64,000 nucleotides of DNA from Escallonia rubra. Taxonomy: Eukaryota > Streptophyta > Magnoliopsida > Escalloniales > Escalloniaceae. The translations under genes and the position numbers were made by a program. Each line of letters starts with the position of its first letter. The stretch's first letter is position 1. Under the pieces are notes generated by a model that was not told the origin of the DNA, did not search any database, and worked only from the letters and a program-made list of their open reading frames with translations. Below, one piece after another: positions 57,117 to 64,000 of the stretch. Where the stretch lies: contig JAVXUO010002319.1 of assembly GCA_033065855.1 (NCBI GenBank), positions 124,001 through 188,000 of the forward strand. Reading direction: 5' to 3'.

Positions 57117-59090
57117 TTTTTTTTTTGGGTGAAAGTCATTTATTATTCCCAAGAAACTTATGTACAATTGTTTTGTAATTTCTCTCATATGCCTAACATT
57201 TACAGAATGTAATATATCACACTTTCCAGCTCATTCTAATAGTATTCCTCTGTTTATTTCCCATCTCTCACATAGATTCCTATTAATGCTTGTGTTTGGT
57301 TCTTGCTTCCAGCTTCTCACTCTCCATTGTATCCATTGCTTGATCATTTGCATAACATCTTCCATGGATTGGGATTGTTTGTTGAAAATTCTAGTATTCC
57401 TTTCCCTCCATATCATATAAACAACAATTGCTAGTCCAAGCTTTCTCAATTTCGTCTTGAAACTGTTTCCCCTGAAATTTAATACTGCATATTCCAACAA
57501 CTGTCCCCATGATTGTCCTTGATATGGTACCAGCATCTTATCCCAGACTTCTTTCCATATTTTCTGTGTAAACTCACAACTCCAGAATAAGTGGTTTACG
57601 TCTTCCACTTGCTGGTTACATAGAGCACATTTGTCATCTGTTATGAAATTCCATCTCTTTAGTTTGCTCCTTGTTCTAAGTCCATCTTTGCATAGCATCC
57701 ATAAGATACAAGCACACTTGGGGATGTTACCTATGAACCACACATGTTTCCACCATGTCACATTTGCCTTCTTAATTCTCATGGCATTCCAGGCTGAATT
57801 GACTGTAAACTGGCCATTTTTGGTCTGATTCCATATGACTTTGTCCTCCCTTTCCCCCTGTGGTTGTGGCATACTTCTCATAGCTTCCTGCCATAACCTT
57901 AGGGCTGCAGATCTAGCTTGAGGCAATGCCCACTGATTGTTTTCAATTATGGCAACCACTTTACACTCTGCCCCCAAACCAGAATCATAAGTAATTCTAT
58001 TACCAAACTGAGTAATTAGGCTTCCTTTAGGCATCCAACTATCATACCACAACCAAGTTGTTTGCCCATCTCCAATGTCACATTTGATGTATTGTTGGAT
58101 TAGGCCTCTGAATTTGATGATCTTACTCCAAGTCCAAGATAAAATCACTGGTGGTTTAAAGGACCATAGATTTTTACCTTTCAGTATATATGTATGGCAC
58201 CATTTGACCCATAGAGAGTCTTTTTTCCTTGCCAAATCCCAAATGTGCTTAGCCAAGAAAGCTTTATTCCATTCACCCAACCTTTTCAAACCAAGCCCTC
58301 CTTCTTGTTTTGGTACACATAGGTCCTTCCAGGCCACTTTTGCACCTGTACATTTAGTTTCTTTCCCATGCCATATAAAAGCCCTTATCTTGGCTTCAAT
58401 TTGTTTGATAATTTTCTGGGGGAGGATAAAGATTGAGCACCAATAAAGCTGCATACTCAAGAGGACTGAACTAGCCAGTTGAATCCTTCCTACATAAGAG
58501 AGGTGTTTTGTTGACCAATTTGATACCTTCTTTGTGATCTTCTCAATCAATACCTGACAATCCTTCTGATTTAGTTTTGATGTGATTAGGGGTACACCCA
58601 AATATGTGACAGGTAGCTCTCCAATAGGGATATTTATTGTTTGCTTAAGCTGATTCTTCTCCTCCTCTTTAACCCCTGCTAGAAACAATGAGCTCTTGCT
58701 CAAGTTAGGGTATAGTCCTGAGAGTAAACCAAACTTATCTAGAACTTTTTTAATGATTGCCAAAGATTTCTTCTCTGCTGCAGCTATGATAAACAAATCA
58801 TCAGCGAAACATAAATGCTGAATTTGAAGTTCTTTACATTTTGGATGATATTTGAAACCTGGTAGACTTGAGTACTCCCTTAGCATACCAGAGAAAGCCT
58901 CCATTACCACTAGAAATAGATATGGTGACATAGGGTCACCTTGTCTCAAACCTTTGGAATTGGCAAATAACCATCCATAGTACCATTTAGGTTGATGGAG
59001 AACTTGGCTGATCTAACACACTTCATTGTCCAGTGTATAAACTTTTCTGGGAAATTTAGGACCTCCATGGCAATGTGAAAGTTTTCCTTC
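57117..59090 (-). mobile_element. L1-type LINE, 5'-truncated
   Basis: On the minus strand the element ends with an AATAATAAATGAC signal and an A-run (T-run at 57117-57129). Its 5' end breaks off near 59090 inside the reverse transcriptase. 5' truncation with a poly(A) tail is typical of target-primed retrotransposition. I could not identify a convincing target-site duplication. Confidence 0.85.
57231..59088 (-). pseudogene. LINE reverse transcriptase, C-terminal part
   Basis: The main frame runs 58949-57231: RQGDPMSPYLFLVVMEAFS, the catalytic CFADDLFI, YLGVPL, the RT thumb, and a C-terminal zinc-binding RVT segment (WKHVWFIGNIPKCACILWML, CALCNQQVEDVNHLFWSCEF). Upstream, 59088-58990 continues in another frame with ENFHIAMEVLNFPEKFIHW and SAKFSINLNG, the conserved block before GLRQGDP; a frameshift lies near 58985. 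Endonuclease and ORF1 are missing. Confidence 0.88.
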
Positions 59091-60235
59091 TTTTATGCAG
59101 AGCTAGAAGTTCAATAAGACGTACATATGGACCTGCTCACCAGTTCTAAATTTCAGAGCAATAAATTTACAATCCACTGGATAAACCATCGGATTTGAAT
59201 GAAGGCCGAGAGGAGGCGAGAAAGAGTAAAATACAGGTAAGAGGCACACCTTGATCCTTGTTATTTCGAAACAACTTATTACAAAGCTATTTCAAATGCC
59301 CTTTAGAAATTCTAAAGAATAGGAACATTTTGCAGTTTTGACAATTCAATTGTCCATTCGTCTGTGTTAATTTGTGGGTGCCAGAATTCTTGTTGCATAC
59401 CAACTGCTTGATTTATTTATTTGTTATGCGAGTGTTGTTCTTGCTGTCATTCCTTAGTGCTTGTTACTCTCAACATGCCAAATGTGTTTCTATTGAGTGG
59501 TTTATTGTTTTTAGTTTGGTGCACCTGATGGTTATGCTTAACTTCAAAACGTTACTTTTAGACGCTCTGCATGATTGCATTATTTAACGTTCTCAAGATT
59601 CAAGGTTATCTGTAAGGTTATATTTTGTTCATGTATGTTCCTTGTTCATTCACCATCTGCTGGAAACATATTTGTACTAGAAAAATGTTTTCTTTGAGAA
59701 AATATGCATATTCTTAATTAGGCTTGTTATGTGAGTGTTCGTTCTACCAGTGCTTTAAAAACCTCCATTGCCTTGGATAATGGAAGGTCCAAATAGGTTG
59801 TCTTATGGTCAGTATATTAGCTTAGTTTAAGAAATCTGAAAACCTGCGTTATTCTTTGCAAAGCTACTATTTGAGATTTGTGCATGGAGCTGCTCACTAG
59901 TTCTACATTACAGAATCATCACTAATGCAATCCATTGATAATGAAATGGAGGCTGAGAAAGGCTAGATAGAGTTGAGAGACACATTATGCTGGATCCTTG
60001 TTATTTTTGTCAAATATGCTTCATCTCAATATGTTTATTAGCAGGCTTCAGATCCATATTCCTTCTTATTGGAGCATCTCTTAGAATTACGTACCTTCAT
60101 CTCATTAAATTGTCGAAGGGAAGAAATTTCAAGGCCTTATTTTTGGCGATAGATATATGATTTAGCAAATGGTGGTTAGGTTTTCAAAAGGCTGGCATAA
60201 TATTTGGCCAACCGGGATCATCACTCTGCGGTGAA
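59091..60235. repeat. Diverged tandem duplication, gene-free
   Basis: The block ACCTGCTCACCAGTTCTAAA...GATCCTTGTTATTT at about 59130-59270 recurs in diverged form at about 59885-60010, roughly 750 bp apart. Both are gene-free and look like old intron or spacer sequence. Confidence 0.6.
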
Positions 60236-60480
60236 GATTATACACATAGGGTGTGTTTGGCGCGCGGGATAAGACCCTCGGATAGGATAAAAATAATCCT
60301 ATCCGGCGTTTGGACATGCACTTAGTCCCCGGATAAGTTATCATTTGGACTTATTTTATCCCACTTGAGTGGGATAATTCTATACCGGGGGGGGGGGGGG
60401 AGTATAGAATTAATCCTGATGGGTTTGGACTAAAATGAATGGGACCCACCCCACTTTTCTTCCTCTTTCCCTTCAACGCC
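60236..60480. mobile_element. Possible MITE fragment (GTGTTTGG type)
   Basis: GGGTGTGTTTGGCGCGCGGG at 60249 resembles the start of a common plant MITE class. It contains two internal palindromes, AGGATAAAAATAATCCTATCC and TTATCCCACTTGAGTGGGATAA. A G-run lies at 60389-60402. The other end is not identifiable. Confidence 0.35.
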
Positions 60481-60494
60481 ATATATACATATAC

Positions 60495-60496
60495 AT

Positions 60497-60527
<31 letters not shown>

Positions 60528-60532
60528 GTATG

Positions 60533-60566
<34 letters not shown>

Positions 60567-60568
60567 TG
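60495..60568. repeat. (TA/TG)n microsatellite left of MITE-2
   Basis: Interrupted TG and TA repeats abutting the MITE terminus. Confidence 0.9.
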
Positions 60569-60786
60569 GAGCTGATAAAATGATAGCGCTAGCAACTTAA
60601 CCCAAGTTGCTAGCGCAATCTGGCCGTCCACGGGCGAGAATGGACGGCCAGATCGCGCGTCCCAACAACGAATTTTTTCACTTTCCGCTACATAATGTAG
60701 CGGACGATAAATTATCATCCGTTACATTATGTAGCGGACGGCCAAACAGCGCTAGCAACTTGCTAGCGCTATCAACGGATCAGCTC

Positions 60787-60787
<1 letters not shown>
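60569..60787. mobile_element. MITE-2: foldback MITE in TA-rich DNA
   Basis: Ends GAGCTGATAAAATGATAGCG and, inverted, GAGCTGATCCGTTGATAGCG. Nested hairpins include GCTAGCAACTTAACCCAAGTTGCTAGC in two parts, CTGGCCGTCCA...TGGACGGCCAG and CCGCTACATAATGTAGCGG twice. It shares GCTAGCGC and CCGCTACATAATGT stems with MITE-1 at 24851, so they are one family. It has an extra stem-loop (60600-60665) that MITE-1 lacks. Confidence 0.85.
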
Positions 60788-60826
<39 letters not shown>

Positions 60827-60946
60827 GTGTGTGTGTGTGTGTGTGTGTTTGTATATGTGTGTATACATGTATGTCTATGTGTGTATATACATGTATACAT
60901 ACATACATATGTATACATGTACATACATGTACACACATGTACAAAT

Positions 60947-61025
<79 letters not shown>
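60788..61025. repeat. Compound (TA)n/(TG)n/(CA)n microsatellite
   Basis: Alternating TA, GT and CA runs, roughly symmetric about 60910. Every reading frame through it is open and repetitive, which explains the overlapping spurious frames. Confidence 0.95.
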
Positions 61026-61030
<5 letters not shown>

Positions 61031-62252
61031 ACCCTACGGTTATTTAACCTAGGATTATATTTGATTTTGATGATAACTAACATTGATGATTATGCTGTCT
61101 AACATGCATTGAGTTGATGAAGCAATAAGAACATTCTCATACTCTTGCAAACGGATTATTAGACGAGCAACACGGTCAAAAACTCTCAATGGAACACATC
61201 AAAGAGAGAATTCGTCGATTGAAGTTTTCATGCTTTTATTTCCGCCTTTGTAAACTAGACATAGATAGATGATCGTTACGATGACTGTATACCTAGAACT
61301 TGCCCATAGGTTTCCCTTGCATGCATAAAAGTTTTTCATGCTTTAAAAACAAGGAAACTGCATTTTCAGGAATGCAGTCGACTGCATTGGAATGCAGTCG
61401 ACTGCAATACTTCAAGTAGCCTATTACAGTCGACTGCAATGGATTACAGTCGACTGCAAGTTTGAAATTTGAATTTCCAACGGCTACTTTTGGGTTACAG
61501 TCGACTGCAATGGTGCATTGCAGTCGACTGTATTTTACCGTTTGGCACATTTAATGCCCTACCTAACTCCAAACGGTCATATTTATTCCTACCTCTATAA
61601 ATACTCATCTTGGGTATAGTTTTCATTCATCAATTTCATTCAAAGCTCTCATATCTTTCATATTCTCAAAGATCAAAGCAATTGTTCAAATCTCTCTTGT
61701 TTTCATTGATTTCTCATCATTTTCAAGAGAGCATTTATTGTGAGCTTACATTAGCGAGAGATACACTTTCATAAGTCATCATACACTCATCTCTCTTGTT
61801 CTAGTACTTCAACTTGTACTCATCTACTTTTTGAGAGTGAAATCTTGTACACATTTCTTCATTGAAAGGTTCTTGTATCAAAGCTTGGGGTTGTCAATCT
61901 TTGGAGCTTTGGGTTTGTCAAAGCTTGTTCTTGATGTGGGCATAGCATCAAGGGATTGTAAGAGGTTCGATCTTGACCCGTAAGGAAGATCATACTAGTG
62001 GATTCTAGGGCCTTTCAAGGGACTTCCTTGAAGGGGTGGACGTAGGCTTGTGGGTATATCAAGCCGAACCATTTAATTCTCCTTGTCAAGTATCTCTAAA
62101 CCCTTCTCTCTTTACATTATCGTTTTACATTTGTGTTGAGCTTGGTTGTTTGCTTATTTGAGTTATTGAGATTGTGGTTTGTTGTTTGTTAATTTTTAAA
62201 GTAGTCTTAAAACCCTATTCACCCCCCCCCTAGGGTTATTTTATTGGTTTCA
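61026..62252 (+). mobile_element. Copia-type solo LTR candidate (1.2 kb)
   Basis: From TGTTAACCCTACGG to TATTGGTTTCA. Six palindromes of the type TGCAGTCGACTGCA lie at 61373-61532. TATAAATACTCATC at about 61597 precedes a CT-rich leader. The end, AACCCTATTCACCCCCCCCC TAGG, is typical of plant copia LTR ends. No internal domains and no clear flanking duplication; both sides are simple repeats. Could also be a fragment. Confidence 0.55.
61373..61532. repeat. Six copies of a CAGTCGACTG palindrome
   Basis: Copies begin near 61373, 61393, 61426, 61446, 61497 and 61519. All keep the 10-bp core CAGTCGACTG, and some extend to 14 bp. They lie upstream of the TATA box of the LTR-like sequence, about 65-225 bp away, in pairs spaced about 20 bp apart. 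Confidence 0.9.
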
Positions 62253-62263
62253 ATATATATATA

Positions 62264-64000
62264 GGGAGCAACAATTTCTCCACCGGTGGGTGTGAATCGG
62301 CTCCCTATATACATGTATATCATAAATCTAGTTGTCCATGTGTAGTCGTGGATGGCCCAGATCTATTTTTTTTCTTTAAAAGTTACAACCGCCGCTCTTT
62401 GAAGCGGTTGCAAAATGGACAAAAATACCTTGGGGAGTAGAAAAAACCCCAACCGCAAGAAAGACTAGCGGTTGGGGGCCCATGCAATCATCACCAACCG
62501 CTACAAAGTGTAGCAATTGGTGATGATCACCAACCGCTACACTTTGTTACGGTTGGTGATGATTGCCAATTTTTTTTTATTTTTTTTTCTTTTGGCCGTG
62601 AGAAATTGTTTGTAATGATGACCAACCGCCACTAAGTGTAGCGGTTGGCATCATGACTTTAATTTTTTTTACAGCCTTCAACTTGACAAAAGGACAAAGG
62701 GCCCCACCTAAGTCCCCAACCGCTATTCTTTGTATCGGTTGGCATTCCCACTTGCTTTCTTTCGTGTGAGACACAAGGAGAAAAGGACAAAGTGGCCCCA
62801 CCTGTATCACAAGCCAAATAGTCCCCAATTTTTTTTGGCCTGTCCGAAATGTTGCTTTGTAGCCTTACTTTGATCAAATTATTGTCCACTTCATTGACAC
62901 ACACTCACGGGTCTTCTTTCTTCTCTTTCCCTCACTTTTCTCTCTTTATAATCCGTTCTCCCCAACTCTTTCTAGACAGTACCCTATCTTTCACTCTACA
63001 TCATCTTTCCTAACTCTTTCTTTCATCTTCTTCATACTCCAAATCTTACCTGCATAATCTCCACGATAACATAAACAAAAAAATTCTACGCTAGAATATC
63101 GGTGGATACCCGCTAGAAGATTAAAATATATCAAGCTTAAAGCAAGTAAGTATTTCGAATTTTCTTATAATTCAATGTTAATTTCAAATTGTTCTTGTGT
63201 TATGCTTAAATTGTTCTTACCATAATCTCAAATTCGTGTTTTTTAGAGTTTGAAATTAGGGATTGAACTAGCGTTTATGTTATGAAATTAGAGGTTTACT
63301 TGATATAAGAAATTATGATTTTTTTTTATTTTTTCAAGATTGGGTTTTTTTTTAGGGTTCCAACATTATGGGTTTTTATGGATTCAAAATTGGCGGTTTT
63401 TCAAGACGTCAAAATCAGGGTTTTTAGGGCTTCAAAATTGGGAGTTTTTATTTTATTCAAGATGGCCGGTTTTTTAGGGCGTCAAAATTAGAGTTTATTA
63501 GCGAATATTCATTCAAAATCCAAAAAATAGTGATTGTAGACTCAAATCGAAGAAAACGAAAATACAAATTGAACGAAACAAAAATGAGATCAATCGGAGA
63601 TCGGATGAGTGAGATATGAATTGGGCAAAAATTTTAGATAAAAACTTAATAGCACGAAGATCGATAAAACTTTTTAAAAGAAATAGTCACCCAGAAGTGA
63701 CATGTGGCATGTCCTTTCTCTATAAATTCTGAAACCAATCTCTCACGAAGGACAACTTATAAATTTAAGATAAAAATGACAACTGTCCTTTTCGTTAGAG
63801 AAAAGGCGGCAACTGTTCTTAAAAAAAGAAACCGACAGCTCGACTCAACTGTTCGTAAGAATTTTATATATTTTTTTTAAAAAGTCAAAGACCAATTGAG
63901 GGATTGTTTGAAGGAAGAAGACACTGTGTGTTCCTAAGGTGTAACACTATGTGTGTTTAATGTGAATACGAAACGTAATTGTCGCTAAAGGTGAAAACTT
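62264..64000 (+). mobile_element. Element C: diverged relative of element B, runs off the window
   Basis: Begins beside (TA)n at 62253-62263 with GGGAGC...ACCGGTGGGTGT...GCTCCC, a foldback like the ACCGGTGGG module of A and B. Next is an array of hairpins based on AACCGC and CACCAACCGCTAC (62380-62745), where B has ATTGGCC hairpins. From about 62940 it parallels B: TATA-like CTTTATAATCC, a leader containing CATAATCTCCACGATAACAT and CTACGCTAGAATATCGGTGG, donor GCAA|GTAAGT at 63145/63146, then CGAATTTTCTTATAATTCAA. The rest (63200-64000) looks like intron; any coding exons lie beyond the window. Confidence 0.75.
62943..63145 (+). promoter_or_regulatory. Promoter and 5' UTR exon of element C
   Basis: TATA-like CTTTATAATCC near 62943, then a CT-rich leader with the GCTAGAA(T/G)ATCGGTGGATA block and the GTAAGT donor at 63146. 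It matches the element B leader far better than the terminal hairpins upstream do. Confidence 0.55.

Noticed and set aside
60607-61102. Frames with CVCVCV and THTHTH runs
   Set aside because: Translations of the TG/CA/TA microsatellite.

Overview
The window reads as angiosperm (most likely eudicot) nuclear DNA made almost entirely of transposable elements. Evidence: GT-AG introns, TATA boxes, long (TA)n, (GA)n and (TG)n tracts, and plant-type MULE, hAT, CACTA-like, Ty3-gypsy, Ty1-copia-like and L1-type sequences. I found no intact ordinary host gene. The only recognisable host-type coding remnant is a universal-stress-protein fragment near 55 kb. A possible tiny secreted-peptide gene lies near 42 kb.

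Region 1 (about 80-25060) is the main attraction: three elements standing end to end in what looks like one (TA)n microsatellite. Element A (101-3820) is a non-coding foldback element. Element B (3865-24832) is a 21-kb palindrome. Its left arm (3865-13230) and right arm (15411-24832) are inverted copies around a 2.2-kb loop. Each arm carries two convergent genes. One encodes a plant-mobile-domain protein fused to a Ulp1/C48 cysteine protease (five exons). The other encodes a FAR1-type MULE transposase (768 aa intact in the left arm). The genes are separated by 165-bp tandem repeats and transcribed inward from the ends, as in MuDR. Both start from the same promoter, 5' UTR exon and long intron lying in the terminal repeats. 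The left arm plus the loop make a nearly complete autonomous element lacking only about 190 bp of one terminus. The right arm is decayed and its transposase has no promoter. A 150-bp foldback MITE follows at 24851-25000. Relatives appear at 60569-60787 (MITE) and from 62264 to beyond the window (element C), again beside TA-rich DNA.

Region 2 (25061-31057) holds a probable CACTA remnant, a possible Helitron 3' end and a hAT element of about 2 kb with a perfect 8-bp target duplication and exon-like content.

Region 3 (31510-40817) is a pair of 1.8-1.9-kb direct repeats flanking a truncated Tat-like Ty3-gypsy element: one LTR, gag-protease on the minus strand, a three-exon reading frame on the opposite strand, and 64-bp repeats.

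Region 4 (40.8-45.7 kb) contains the peptide candidate, a 1.3-kb Pack-MULE-like element with a perfect 9-bp target duplication, and a 667-bp duplicate that keeps the unoccupied insertion site.

Region 5 (45.7-53.8 kb) is a rearranged chromovirus-type Ty3-gypsy element with 2.25-kb LTRs, then a 104-bp repeat array invaded by a solo LTR (TSD ATAGT) and a hAT MITE (TSD TGTATAGT).

Region 6 (53.8-64 kb) has the USP fragment, a 5'-truncated L1-like LINE, diverged duplications, microsatellites, a copia-type solo LTR with six near-identical 12-14-bp palindromes, and the start of element C.
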